A stretch of DNA of 59,222 bases from Lachnospiraceae bacterium (GCA_015057635.1 SVEB01000002.1:1-59222); one strand, 5' to 3'; counted from the first letter of the stretch, positions 1 through 9,477 are shown. Made by a program: numbers and translations. The notes: generated from the sequence alone by a model not told the origin.

Positions 1-74
1 GTCATTTTCCAGTTTGCTCTACGACTGTCTCTTCTTGCTTTGGAATGTTTATTCTTTGGACAAATTGCTCCCAT
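1..74 (-). CDS. rpmF: 50S ribosomal protein L32 (5' part, cut by window edge)
   Basis: The reverse strand from the ATG at 74 reads MGAICPKNKHSKARRDSRRA and then NWKM before the window ends. This is the conserved basic N-terminus of bacterial L32 of the large ribosomal subunit. Its ribosome site (AAGGAGGTG) lies inside the last codons of the upstream yceD gene, and only three bases separate the yceD stop from this start. The two are therefore translationally coupled, as in many Firmicutes. Only the first 24 codons are visible. Confidence 0.93.
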   Translation of the reverse strand, partial: MGAICPKNKHSKARRDSRRANWKM

Positions 75-77
75 TGA

Positions 78-605
78 TTACACCTCCTTAAAGTTGTTAA
101 ATATATCTCGGATAACAGCCATTCTTGGGTCTAGTTCTGTGCGGTCACAGCCACACTCACCCTGATTCAGGTTTGCGCCGCATTTCTTACAGATGCCTTT
201 ACAGTCATCCTTACACAGAACCTTCATTGGGAAACCAATCAAGACTTCGTCGTAGATAAGTTTATCTACGTCTAAATCGTATCCGGTAATATAATTTGTT
301 TCATCTAAATCCTCGGTACGCTGTTCCTCGGTCAGATTAAAATCGATTTCTTCTCTGACATTAATGTCAAATGGAATCGAGACGTCACTAAGACATCTGT
401 CGCAAGGAACGGTTAATACTACGCTTGCCCTCGCCTCAATCAAGACCTTCTTATTGCCTAAATTGGAAATCTTCAAGTCTACATTGCTTTTCTGCTGTAC
501 GGCATAAGCCTCACCATTAATCTCGAATGAATCGAGTTCAATCGGAACACTCATGTTTCGTACACCTTCAGTCACATTCATGATCTCGGATAATTGAACT
601 AGCAT
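78..605 (-). CDS. yceD: YceD/DUF177 family protein (L32-linked)
   Basis: A 175-residue protein of the DUF177/YceD family, whose gene precedes rpmF in most bacteria and which is linked to large-subunit/23S rRNA biogenesis. The C-terminal third has two pairs of cysteines: CDRC in mid-protein, then CKGICKKCG and CGC near the end. The start is taken as the ATG at 605 (MLVQLSEIM) because AGGAG lies six bases upstream; an ATG 21 bases further up has no such site. A consensus promoter lies at 665-693. The pairing with rpmF supports the call; the molecular function is only inferred from the family. Confidence 0.88.
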   Translation of the reverse strand: MLVQLSEIMNVTEGVRNMSVPIELDSFEINGEAYAVQQKSNVDLKISNLGNKKVLIEARASVVLTVPCDRCLSDVSIPFDINVREEIDFNLTEEQRTEDLDETNYITGYDLDVDKLIYDEVLIGFPMKVLCKDDCKGICKKCGANLNQGECGCDRTELDPRMAVIRDIFNNFKEV

Positions 606-664
606 ACTAACTCCTGTCTTATACAAAGCGCATTATAAACGCCCCAAAAATTCACACTGATAGT

Positions 665-693
665 ATTATAACCATAACAAATTATTTTGTCAA
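665..693 (-). promoter_or_regulatory. Sigma-A promoter of yceD-rpmF
   Basis: On the reverse strand TTGACA (688-693) is followed after exactly 17 bases by TATAAT (665-670), a perfect vegetative promoter about 60 bases upstream of the yceD start. Confidence 0.85.
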
Positions 694-710
694 CGATTAT
701 TTCACAGATA

Positions 711-754
711 AATAAAACTTCATACAAAATTCGACTTTTGTATGAAGTTTTATT
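711..754. terminator. Terminator after ackA
   Basis: A perfect 19-bp stem (711-729 with 736-754) with a six-base loop, bounded by A-runs and T-runs so that it can act on either strand. It lies between the ackA stop and the yceD promoter, so it most likely ends the pta-ackA transcript. Confidence 0.85.
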
Positions 755-832
755 TTTATATCAGTTTGAAAAGTACGGGTTGCCCTGTCGAATTACTCCA
801 ACAGTCTGCCTTCTTGCATCTACTATACTAAA

Positions 833-2013
833 TTATACAAGAGCTACAGTTTCTCTGCAGATTGCAAGTTCTTCGTTTGTAGGAATAACCATAACTTTAA
901 CTTTAGATTCTGGCTTAGAAATAACTAATTCCTGGCCTCTCTTAGAGTTTAATTCCTGATCAAGCTCTACACCTAAGAATCCTAAGTGAGCTGCTACTGT
1001 ATTTCTGATGTTCTTATCGTTTTCACCAAGACCTGCTGTAAATACGATTGCATCTACGCCGTTCATAGCTGCGATATAAGAACCAACATATTTAGCTACA
1101 CGGTATCCGTATACTTTTAAAGCTTCTTCTGCTCTTTCGTTACCTGCTGCTGCTGCTTCTTCAAGATCTCTGAAGTCAGAAGATACGCCGGACATACCAA
1201 GTACACCGGATTTCTTATTTAAGATGTTTGTAACTTCTTCAAGAGAAAGGTTTTCTTTCTTGGAGATGAATTCAAGGATCGCTGGATCAAGATCACCAGA
1301 ACGTGTGCCCATGATTAAACCTTCAAGTGGAGTCATACCCATAGAAGTATCGATAGATTCACCGTTCTTTACAGCGGAAACACTTGCACCGTTACCAAGG
1401 TGGCAAACGATGATCTTAGAGTTCTTAGGATCTAAACCGCCAATTTCCATAGCACGACCGGATACATAGCTGTGGCTTGTTCCGTGGAAGCCGTATCTTC
1501 TTACCTTATATTTGTCATAGTATTCATGAGGAATACCGTAAAGGTAAGCTTCTTTAGGCATTGTCTGATGGAAAGCTGTATCAAATACTGCTACCATTGG
1601 TACGCCTGGAAGGATGTGTTCACAAGCATCGATACCGATTAAGTTAGCTGGGTTGTGAAGAGGTGCTAAATCGTTGCATTCTTCAATTGCTTTCTTAACT
1701 TCTGGTGTGATTACTACGGAGTGATTGAATTTTTCACCACCGTGAACAACTCTGTGTCCAACTGCGCCGTTTCATCAAGAGATTCGATTGCTTTGTAATC
1801 TGTAAGCGCTTTGATTACGTTCTTGATTGCAACTTCGTGATTTGGAAGAGCATCTTCTAATACGATTTTTTCTCCTGCTTCTGTCTTATGAGTTAAACGT
1901 CCATCGATACCGATTCTTTCGCATAAGCCTGTTGCAAGTGCTTTTTCTGTTTCAGAATCGATTAACTGATACTTTAATGAGGAACTACCACAGTTAATTA
2001 CTAATACTTTCAT
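833..2013 (-). pseudogene. ackA: Acetate kinase, broken by a one-base frameshift
   Basis: Acetate kinase converts acetyl phosphate and ADP to acetate and ATP, the final energy-yielding step of the Pta-AckA pathway. The start (ATG at 2013, MKVLVINCGSSSLKYQLID) has a good AAGGAG site. The frame runs well to ...AIESLDE, then switches: the nucleotides at about 1766-1774 lack one base relative to the family (probably a T in an ATC codon). After it the other reverse frame continues [17 protein letters not shown] and on through [14 protein letters not shown] to the end. Both halves are otherwise intact and full length (about 393 residues if repaired). As read, translation stops after about 100 residues. 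With such a central gene a sequencing or assembly error is at least as likely as a true mutation. Confidence 0.85.
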
Positions 2014-2107
2014 CGTATTTCTCCTTATTTTTAAGTCTGATTCATAATTTTGCGGCATATGCCGCTTTATATAGGGGATGGGCAAAAGTTTCCCCTGAAC
2101 TAAGAGA

Positions 2108-2125
2108 GCTACTCCAAAGAGTAGC
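2108..2125 (-). other. Small hairpin between pta and ackA
   Basis: A perfect seven-base stem (GCTACTC with GAGTAGC) with a four-base loop lies in the 168-base gap between pta and ackA. No T-run follows on the reverse strand, so it looks more like a processing or attenuation element than a terminator. Confidence 0.45.
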
Positions 2126-2181
2126 CCCTTAGATACTAACATGTTAAATAGTGCTTGTAAACAGGTAAATATCTGTTTTTA

Positions 2182-3186
<1,005 letters not shown>

Positions 3187-3295
3187 TTAACTCCTTTCAA
3201 TTCCTCTGTATTAATGATTTCCTATTTTTCAATTCTTAACTCAGAAATCACGGATGAAAGCTTCGGTATTTTCTTCCTTATAGTCTAAACGCCAA

Positions 3296-3307
3296 GAAAG
3301 CGCTTTC
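3296..3307. promoter_or_regulatory. cre-like palindrome in the pta leader
   Basis: The 12-base palindrome GAAAGCGCTTTC resembles the catabolite-responsive element bound by CcpA, which is known to control pta and ackA in Bacillus. Here it lies between the promoter and the gene. The assignment rests on sequence resemblance only. Confidence 0.5.
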
Positions 3308-3325
3308 GTCTGTCTATTAAACAGC

Positions 3326-3375
3326 AAAAAAATGGTGTGTTAAAAAGATGTCATAATCAAACATCTTTCCACACC
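3326..3375 (-). terminator. Promoter-proximal terminator/attenuator in the pta leader
   Basis: Read leftward, the bases from 3375 form an interrupted stem (GGTGTG with CACACC, then AAAGATGT with ACATCTTT; loop about nine bases) followed after one base by seven T. It starts only about 25 bases downstream of the expected transcription start and about 150 bases before pta. No reverse-strand gene lies upstream of it, so it can only act on the pta transcript itself. Confidence 0.65.
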
Positions 3376-3407
3376 TACACCCAGCTTTTCCATACAAGTT
3401 AATTTTT

Positions 3408-3436
3408 ATTATAATACGTTCGCCTAAATGTGACAA
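3408..3436 (-). promoter_or_regulatory. Sigma-A promoter of pta-ackA
   Basis: Reverse-strand TTGTCA (3431-3436), a 17-base spacer and TATAAT (3408-3413). The resulting leader would be about 220 bases long. Confidence 0.8.
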
Positions 3437-3644
3437 CCCTTAATTTTGTAAAGGGTTTCAAATTTATTAAAATTATGGCCTAATAACCAGCAAAAACCTC
3501 GTATTTATGGTTTGAATTACCAAGATTCTCAGAAATTAACTTTCCATATCATGGCATATTATCTATTTCCTAATACAAATCTCCCCATTATTATGGAAGA
3601 TTTGTATGCTTTCCTATTTATAAATGGCAGATCCGGCAATAATG

Positions 3645-3653
3645 TGATATGAT
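3645..3653 (+). promoter_or_regulatory. Possible extended -10 promoter of tmcAL
   Basis: TGA directly before TATGAT makes an extended -10 element about 28 bases upstream of the chosen start. No good -35 is visible, so this is tentative. Confidence 0.35.
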
Positions 3654-3680
3654 AAGGCAATGAAAGGTGGTTTAAAACAA

Positions 3681-4964
3681 ATGAAAACGATCGGAATTGT
3701 AGTAGAATACAACCCGTTTCATAACGGACATTTCTATCAGATTGAAAAAGCAAGACAGCTTACCGGCGCAGATGCCATAGTTGTCATTATGAGTGGTGAT
3801 TTCGTGCAGAGAGGAACCCCTGCCATCATCGATAAATATGCGAGAACAAAAATGGCCTTAGAGCATGGTGTAGATTTAGTCATTGAGCTGCCAGTCCTCT
3901 ATGCCACTGCCAGTGCCGAATACTTTGCAAAAGGTGCTATTCAGATCCTAGACGGCTTAAAAATCATTGATACCCTTGTCTTTGGAAGCGAATGCGGCGA
4001 CATTTCCCTGCTGACTGAAATCAGCCAGATTCTCGTAAATGAACCCGAAGTCTTTCGTGAAAAGCTAAAAGAATATCTAAAAACAGGTGAAACTTTCCCT
4101 GCTGCCAGAAAACTTGCTCTCCACGACTACTTAAGCGCCCATCATGACGATGCTGCTTTCCTTGAAAAAGCAGACGAAGTACTAGATCATCCCAACAACA
4201 TTCTTGGAATCGAATATATTAAAGCACTCCTTACCATAAAAAGCACCATCACTCCCTTTACCATTAAACGAGAAGGTGCCGGCTACCATGATACAGACCA
4301 TACGAGAAAATTCTCCTCTGCTACCTCCCTGCGGAAGTTTTTCCATAACATTCCTCTTACTGATACCGCAGCAAGCAAGCTCATAACCGAGTCTCTTGCC
4401 GACCAGCTGCCAAATGCATCCCTGCGTATTCTCACATCTGAATACCAGAGAACCTTCCCGGTTGATGCCAATGATTTCTCTTCGCTTCTCTATTACCGGC
4501 TCAGCCAGGAAACAAAAGAAACCCTAACCGCTTATGCGGATGTAACCGAAGACCTTGCAAACCGTATCATGCAACTCATCCGTCCAGGCATTACCTATCA
4601 TGCCTTTGCCGAAGAGCTAAAATCCCGTCAGTACACCCTGACCCGAATCAGCCGTTCCCTCCTTCACATCCTGCTTGGAATCCGCCAGGAAGACCTAAAC
4701 GCGTTCCTATCCGATCCCGATTCCCGTTATGCGAGAATCCTCGGCTTTAAAAAGTCCTCCTCGCACCTTTTAAAATCCTCCAAGCAGAAGGAAGGCATCC
4801 CAACCATCCTAAAAACCGCCGATGCCTCCAAACTCCTATCCGCCTCCGCCCTGTCCCTCTTCATCCATGACATTCGCGCCGCCCACCTCTACAACCAGGT
4901 TGTCTTCACCACACATCACACCCTCCTAAAAGACGAATACACCCACGGCCCTGTCATCTTCTAA
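3681..4964 (+). CDS. tmcAL: tRNA(Met) cytidine acetate ligase
   Basis: A 427-residue member of the YlbM/TmcAL family, which uses ATP and acetate to form acetyl-AMP and then N4-acetylcytidine at the wobble base of elongator tRNA-Met. The nucleotidyltransferase-type motif is NPFHNGH at residues 11-17, followed by MSGDFVQRG. The start MKTIGIVVEYNPFHNGH was chosen over an ATG 21 bases upstream because the ribosome site AAAGGTGG lies between them. It is divergent from pta-ackA, which also handles acetate. A strong terminator follows at 5008. Confidence 0.92.
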   Translation: MKTIGIVVEYNPFHNGHFYQIEKARQLTGADAIVVIMSGDFVQRGTPAIIDKYARTKMALEHGVDLVIELPVLYATASAEYFAKGAIQILDGLKIIDTLVFGSECGDISLLTEISQILVNEPEVFREKLKEYLKTGETFPAARKLALHDYLSAHHDDAAFLEKADEVLDHPNNILGIEYIKALLTIKSTITPFTIKREGAGYHDTDHTRKFSSATSLRKFFHNIPLTDTAASKLITESLADQLPNASLRILTSEYQRTFPVDANDFSSLLYYRLSQETKETLTAYADVTEDLANRIMQLIRPGITYHAFAEELKSRQYTLTRISRSLLHILLGIRQEDLNAFLSDPDSRYARILGFKKSSSHLLKSSKQKEGIPTILKTADASKLLSASALSLFIHDIRAAHLYNQVVFTTHHTLLKDEYTHGPVIF

Positions 4965-5007
4965 TTCCACACTCTCCCCCTAAACTCTCCCCCCTCACAT
5001 CTCCTAA

Positions 5008-5040
5008 AAAGCCCGCCAGCCGGGCTTTCCTTTTTCCCCT
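5008..5040 (+). terminator. Terminator of tmcAL
   Basis: An eight-base perfect stem (AAAGCCCG with CGGGCTTT) with a five-base loop is followed by a T-rich tract. Confidence 0.85.
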
Positions 5041-5243
5041 TTTTGTTTTCTCTTCTTCCTTCTCCGTCCTTGCCTCTTTTCCTTCTATCTCCTTTTCCTC
5101 CAATCCTTTATTCATTTTCCTATCCCGAGCTTTATTTTATTTTTCTTATTTTGATCCCACCCTACCCTTGCCTTTGTACTTGTTTCTATCCTTATATATC
5201 TTCTTGCCTTGATCTTTTCTTTGTTTTTGTCTTTGATTCTATG

Positions 5244-5327
5244 CTTGCCTTTGTCTTTGCTTTTATCTTTGCTCTTATCTTTGCTTTTGTCCTCGCTTTT
5301 GTCCTCGCTTTTGTCTTTGCTTTTATC
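5244..5327. repeat. 12-bp minisatellite, seven units
   Basis: Seven consecutive 12-base units of the form CTTTGCTTTT(A/G)TC, varying at a few positions. They lie in a strongly T/C-biased stretch (about 5040-5330) with no recognisable gene. The open frames crossing this stretch are low-complexity artefacts. Confidence 0.8.
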
Positions 5328-5371
5328 TAGTATGGCCGCTCTCAGCCGCCCACCTAGTGCATCACCGCCCA

Positions 5372-5629
5372 GGGAGCTGAGGCGGAAATGGGACCGGACG
5401 GCGTGCCAAGAGGCGGCGGGGCGGCAGTGCTATATTTTTCGGGATGTCCGGCTCATGACGAACAAAAAGCGTCTGCATTCTTTGAATAGCAGACAGTGCC
5501 CTCCTGTCTGATAGTCGAAGAATGCAGACGCTTTTTGTCCGCTCATGCGTCCGAACATCCGAAAAATATAGTGCTGCCGCCCCGCCGCCTCTTGGCACGC
5601 CGTCCGGTCCCATTTCCGTCTCAGCTCCC
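5372..5629 (+). repeat. Long palindromic element, family A copy 1
   Basis: A near-perfect inverted repeat of about 258 bases with very GC-rich outer arms. Centre outward: apex CAGACAG-N7-CTGTCTG (about 5490-5510); an inner stem bounded by AAAAAG and CTTTTT, shaped like a bidirectional terminator; an asymmetric internal loop, with GGCTCATGACGAAC on the left and CCGCTCATGCGTCCGAAC on the right; then an outer stem of about 70 bp (gggagctgag... pairing with ...tcagctccc). Most arm differences are G-to-A or C-to-T changes that keep G-U pairs on the plus strand. It sits in the gap between tmcAL and ylbJ. Strand is given as the strand on which CTGTCTGATA is the 3' half of the apex. Confidence 0.9.
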
Positions 5630-5678
5630 GTCCGTCTGCTTCCCCCGTCCGTCTGCTCCTCAAAACCCAGATAAAATA

Positions 5679-5707
5679 TTCATAGCATGGCAGAAGCCTC
5701 ATAGATT
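5679..5707 (+). promoter_or_regulatory. Possible sporulation sigma-E promoter of ylbJ
   Basis: TTCATA, a 15-base spacer and CATAGATT resemble mother-cell sigma-E elements just before ylbJ, a gene of the sigma-E regulon in Bacillus. Tentative. Confidence 0.3.
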
Positions 5708-5716
5708 ATAGTAAAG

Positions 5717-6796
5717 ATGGAAAAATGGTGGAATATGAAAAACACAACCAAAATAATTACAAAGAAAAGGGCCCTCAAAGCAGGACTACTGCTCCTTCTT
5801 ATAGCGATGCTTTTTCGGCCTACTATCGCCTTAGAGGGGGCAAAATCCGGTCTGCTTCTCTGGTTCAACACCGTGCTTCCCACTCTGCTCCCCTTTATTA
5901 TAATATCCAGCCTCATCGTCAAACTACAGATCACAAGAATCCTCTCGAAAATCCTATACCCCCTGCTAAAGCATCTTCTTCCAATCAGTCAAAATGGAAG
6001 CTATCCAGTCTTTATCGGTTTTCTCTCCGGCATCCCGGTGGGAGCCAAAACGGTAGCGGATCTACGTTCTGCCCATGATATCAGCCTGCCAGAAGGCCAG
6101 TACCTGCTTGCCCTGTGTAACAATGCAAGCCCTATGTTCATCTTAGGCTACATCTGCCAGACACAGTTAAGTCTTCCAAATACCGGCATCATTCTAATTG
6201 GAATCATTTATCTGTCTGCCATTATCAGCGCTGGTCTGCTTTCTATTGTAAACTTGAAAAAGAGCAAAAAAAATTCTCCGTCCTATTCAGACGAAGACGC
6301 ATATCGAATAACATCAAATACAACTCTAAAGAAAAGTACCCTGCATGCTGCCGCACTGCCACAAAGTTCTCCGGTTACACCGGATGCACTCACTCTGCCC
6401 AAAAAAGAGCCGTTTCGATTTGCTCAGTTTGATGAGGCCATTCTAAGCGGATTCGAAGTTGTCACGAAAGTCGGTGGTTATATCATCCTCTTCTCCGTAC
6501 TGGCAAACCTCATTGGAGCGCTTCCATTTCTAAATAGAAGCTACACAGCTCTGTTAACCGGCATTTTAGAAATCACTACCGGCATCCATAACATTGCAGT
6601 TGCTTCCTTTACCATACAAAAAAAGATAGTCCTGATTTCCACCATCACCGCATTCGGCGGCCTCTCAGGGCTCGCTCAAACGGGTTCTGTATTAGGAGAC
6701 TCAGGGCTATCTGTAAAGACCTACTTTCTGACTAAACTAGTAAGCGCAATGTGTGCCTTTCTATTAAGTTCTCTCTATGTAGGTTTCCTTTTTTAA
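5717..6796 (+). CDS. ylbJ: Sporulation integral membrane protein YlbJ
   Basis: A 359-residue multi-pass membrane protein of the nucleoside-recognition/Gate family. Hydrophobic helices start near residue 21 (AGLLLLLIAMLF). The conserved SGIPVGAKTVADLRS and LCNNASPMFI motifs follow, then a polar linker (about residues 185-235) and the C-terminal GGLSGLAQTGSV motif. YlbJ is needed for spore cortex formation in Bacillus. Its place beside tmcAL and coaD matches the ylb locus. The start is uncertain: an ATG at 5735 (MKNTTK) is possible because the site before 5717 is weak. The gene overlaps the convergent coiled-coil gene by four bases. Confidence 0.85.
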   Translation: MEKWWNMKNTTKIITKKRALKAGLLLLLIAMLFRPTIALEGAKSGLLLWFNTVLPTLLPFIIISSLIVKLQITRILSKILYPLLKHLLPISQNGSYPVFIGFLSGIPVGAKTVADLRSAHDISLPEGQYLLALCNNASPMFILGYICQTQLSLPNTGIILIGIIYLSAIISAGLLSIVNLKKSKKNSPSYSDEDAYRITSNTTLKKSTLHAAALPQSSPVTPDALTLPKKEPFRFAQFDEAILSGFEVVTKVGGYIILFSVLANLIGALPFLNRSYTALLTGILEITTGIHNIAVASFTIQKKIVLISTITAFGGLSGLAQTGSVLGDSGLSVKTYFLTKLVSAMCAFLLSSLYVGFLF

Positions 6797-7470
6797 TCAA
6801 TATCTTCAAGGAAAGTATTTTCATCAAAGTTATAACCTTCACTATTGCTGTTATCCGTATATTCAGGAGTTGTAGTCTCGGCTGCAACTTCTTCTTTTAC
6901 CTCCTGTACGCTGTTTGCTACAGGATGTAACTGATCTGTGATCTCTTTTTTGTTGTTCACAACAATATCAAGATTTGCTTTCAGCGAGTTCACTAAATTC
7001 TCAGAATATGTTCTGGATGTCTCGAATGCATTACCTAAAATATTCTGAACATCGTTTAAAATCTCTTCCGTATATGCTAATGCTCCGGTACGAATCTGGT
7101 CCGCATCTGCCTGCGCGCTTCTAAGCATTGCTTCTGCCTGTGCGCTTGCACTGCTTACCATCTCGTTCGCCTGATAATATGCCTGCTGCATAATCTCATT
7201 ATCGTTTACTAAAGATTTCGCCTGTTCTCTTGCTTCCTCCTGAATTCTCTGTGCTTTTTCTTCTGCATCCGCAAGAATGGCATCGCGATTTGCGATAATC
7301 TTCTGATAACGCTTGATCTCATCCGGAGTTCTAAGTCTTAACTCATCAAGCAGATCATATAACTCATCTTTTGGCACAACAACCTTTGTCTGAGAGAGTG
7401 GCTGCATCTTGCAGCTTTCAATGAATTCATAGATGTCCTCAATCAATTGTTCAATTCTGCTTACTCCCAT
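6793..7470 (-). CDS. DivIVA/SepIVA-like coiled-coil protein
   Basis: A 225-residue soluble protein with a long central coiled coil (about residues 55-150) rich in Ala, Gln and Glu. It resembles DivIVA-related and ATP-synthase-b-like proteins that Clostridia keep beside coaD. The N-terminus (MGVSRIEQLIEDIYEFIESC) resembles the membrane- or partner-binding end of such proteins; the C-terminus is acidic and probably disordered. The ATG at 7470 is one base past the coaD stop and has AGGAGG ten bases upstream, so it is probably cotranscribed with rsmD and coaD. A role in division or envelope organisation is inference only. Confidence 0.7.
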   Translation of the reverse strand: MGVSRIEQLIEDIYEFIESCKMQPLSQTKVVVPKDELYDLLDELRLRTPDEIKRYQKIIANRDAILADAEEKAQRIQEEAREQAKSLVNDNEIMQQAYYQANEMVSSASAQAEAMLRSAQADADQIRTGALAYTEEILNDVQNILGNAFETSRTYSENLVNSLKANLDIVVNNKKEITDQLHPVANSVQEVKEEVAAETTTPEYTDNSNSEGYNFDENTFLEDID

Positions 7471-7471
7471 T

Positions 7472-7963
7472 TTATTCACTCCTCCTTATCTTGTACTTAT
7501 CACGTACTAAGTCAACAATGCTCTCTGGCACGAATTTGGAGATATCCCCGCCATAACTTGCAATCTCTTTTACGATGCTTGAACTCAAGTACGAATATTC
7601 GACACTTGTTGTTAAAAACATCGTATCGATATCCTCATCCAGTTTGTGATTTGTCTGAGCAATTGTCAATTCATATTCAAAATCTGTAATTGCACGAAGT
7701 CCTCTTACGATTACAGTTGCGTTTCTTTTCTTGGCAAAATCTACGGTAAGACCATCAAATGCCTCGACTTTCACGTTTGGTATATCACTTACTACTTTCT
7801 CAATCAGCTTCACACGCTCTTCGGCGCTAAATAAAGGTACTTTTGAACTATTCTGCAGTACACCGATAATCAGCTCGTCCATCAGCTTCGCAGAACGTTT
7901 GATCACATCCAGATGACCAAGGGTGATCGGATCAAAGCTGCCTGGATAAATTCCTACTCTCAT
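7472..7963 (-). CDS. coaD: Phosphopantetheine adenylyltransferase
   Basis: A 163-residue cytosolic enzyme that adenylates 4'-phosphopantetheine to dephospho-CoA, the penultimate step of CoA synthesis. The ATP-binding motif is [11 protein letters not shown] at residues 7-17 and the late [11 protein letters not shown] motif is present. The start MRVGIYPG at 7963 was chosen for the GGAGG site seven bases upstream. It lies 37 bases after rsmD, the same order as ylbH-ylbI in Bacillus. Confidence 0.95.
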   Translation of the reverse strand: MRVGIYPGSFDPITLGHLDVIKRSAKLMDELIIGVLQNSSKVPLFSAEERVKLIEKVVSDIPNVKVEAFDGLTVDFAKKRNATVIVRGLRAITDFEYELTIAQTNHKLDEDIDTMFLTTSVEYSYLSSSIVKEIASYGGDISKFVPESIVDLVRDKYKIRRSE

Positions 7964-8000
7964 GCTATCCTCCAAGAACTCTTTGGCAACTTTTAGTTAC

Positions 8001-8555
8001 CTATCTTTTTTCTATAAACACATGTTTATTGGTCTTATATTGTTTTTCTTTGTATACCGCTAAAGAAGTTCCTTCTAAGTACTCAAATGTTGTCTCATTA
8101 GAAGCTTCTACAACAATAATGGTATCTTCATCTATAATATTGGACTGATCGAGCCGCAATAAAATCTCTTTTTCATGCAGATGGTTAAATGGCGGATCCA
8201 TAAATACAATATCAAATCTTTTGCCTTCTGATTCCATCTGTCTTACTACGGATATTGCGTCACTATTCATGACACGTGCTTTTTCTTCTAAATGGGTCGC
8301 CTTTACATTGCTTCTGATGCATTCTAAGGCATTCTTATTCGTTTCCGAAAAAACCGCTGCTTTCGCTCCTCTGCTTAATGCCTCAATTCCAATCGCACCG
8401 CTTCCACTGAACAAATCTAAAAACTGTGCATCTGCCACGTATGGGCTTAATACATTAAATAAGGTTTCCTTTGTTCGGTCAGTTGTTGGTCTTGTCTCTA
8501 AGCCGTCCGGCGTTCTAAGCTGTGTTCTTCTTGCTGTTCCAGCGATTACTCTCAT
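8001..8555 (-). CDS. rsmD: 16S rRNA (guanine-966-N2)-methyltransferase
   Basis: A 184-residue SAM-dependent methyltransferase acting on 16S rRNA in the small subunit. It starts MRVIAGTARRTQL, has the family's RPTTDRTKETLFNVL segment, the SAM-binding FLDLFSGSGAIG motif near residue 50 and the catalytic MDPPF motif near residue 120. First gene of the rsmD-coaD-coiled-coil run. No strong ribosome site is visible, but the family start is clear. Confidence 0.93.
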   Translation of the reverse strand: MRVIAGTARRTQLRTPDGLETRPTTDRTKETLFNVLSPYVADAQFLDLFSGSGAIGIEALSRGAKAAVFSETNKNALECIRSNVKATHLEEKARVMNSDAISVVRQMESEGKRFDIVFMDPPFNHLHEKEILLRLDQSNIIDEDTIIVVEASNETTFEYLEGTSLAVYKEKQYKTNKHVFIEKR

Positions 8556-8762
8556 TCATTTGCACCCCAAAATAAACTTTTCTTCTGCCTCTGAATGACA
8601 GACGTATGTGTATGAAATACATGGCCTCCATACATATATTCCTATTGTAGTATATTATTTAGTTTTGTCAACTTGTTTTTGCAATATGTATTACCTGTAT
8701 CTACAGGGATTGTGGAGTATTAGAAGGATTTCGACAGCGTTCGATGATTCATTAAAGCTCCA

Positions 8763-8839
8763 GTCTGTCTTCCTTGTTTCAGGAAGACAGACAGAGCCGA
8801 ATATAAAACGGCAGAGCATCGTTTAATATGCTCCACCGT
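8763..8839 (-). terminator. Two hairpins downstream of the spore protein gene
   Basis: Two adjacent hairpins: 8808-8839 (ACGG/GAGCAT paired with ATGCTC/CCGT), followed on the reverse strand by TTTTATATT, and 8763-8792, a perfect 12-bp stem GTCTGTCTTCCT with a six-base loop. They lie about 275 bases beyond the SASP stop and before rsmD, so they could separate the two units. Nothing else is seen in 8556-9114. Confidence 0.55.
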
Positions 8840-9114
8840 TTCTATTCTCTGCAGCAATAGATTACCTTTCAAAGTAGTCCATACGCTATCTATCCAATGA
8901 TTCTAAAATTAATCTTTCCAATGCAACCAGATCCTTTCCAACTTTTCTTGTTAAAAATCACCAATTACTTCGATAAGACGTACAACTTAACCAAGTCCTT
9001 TCCTTGCAAATTATTTCCTAGCTGTCTGCGTTATTTTGATAATCTGCTTTTCCATTTCCTTACGCTAAATTGTATATTTCAGAGTCTCACTAGATATTCA
9101 GAAAATATTCCGTG

Positions 9115-9315
9115 CTATTTGCCGGCCATCTTTTCTTCCTGAGCCTGGATCATTTTCTTGACCATATATCCGCCTACGCTACCATTCTGGTAGGATGTGA
9201 GGTTTCCGTTATAGCCATTTGATAATGGTACTCCTAATTCGGAAGCTACTTCCATTTTGAAACGATCCATTGCTTCTTTTGCTTCTGGAACTTCTACTCT
9301 GTTTCTACTACTCAT
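9115..9315 (-). CDS. Alpha/beta-type small acid-soluble spore protein
   Basis: A 66-residue DNA-binding spore protein that coats and protects spore DNA and is degraded at germination. It has the GPR-protease site around MEVASELGV and the DNA-binding GYNGNLTSYQNGSVGGYMVK segment of the family. The ATG at 9315 (MSSRNRVEVPEAKEAM) has GGAGGAG upstream. It shows the host can sporulate. A candidate forespore promoter lies at 9421-9449. Confidence 0.95.
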   Translation of the reverse strand: MSSRNRVEVPEAKEAMDRFKMEVASELGVPLSNGYNGNLTSYQNGSVGGYMVKKMIQAQEEKMAGK

Positions 9316-9420
9316 AATAAACTCCTCCATTTCTCTTGCTGACCTTCTGTCCATTACAACTAGCTTGCAGCGATTGCTGTCTGTGGTCAGATAAGATTGT
9401 GTTGTTGTTTGTTACACCCA

Positions 9421-9449
9421 TATTATGTGCAGAGAATCAGATAATACAC
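9421..9449 (-). promoter_or_regulatory. Possible sigma-G/F promoter of the spore protein gene
   Basis: Reverse-strand GTGTAT, a 16-base spacer and CATAATA fit the relaxed forespore consensus and lie about 105 bases upstream of the start. Confidence 0.35.
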
Positions 9450-9477
9450 TGGGAACTTTTTCAAAATACCCTCTTTT

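Noticed and set aside
5043..5330. 95-codon Phe/Leu/Ala-rich frame
   Set aside because: A translation of a T-rich minisatellite; no start signal and no plausible membrane-protein pattern.
5362..5711. Overlapping open frames on both strands at 5.4-5.7 kb
   Set aside because: They arise because the palindrome reads the same from both strands; the translated peptides mirror each other and have no ribosome sites.
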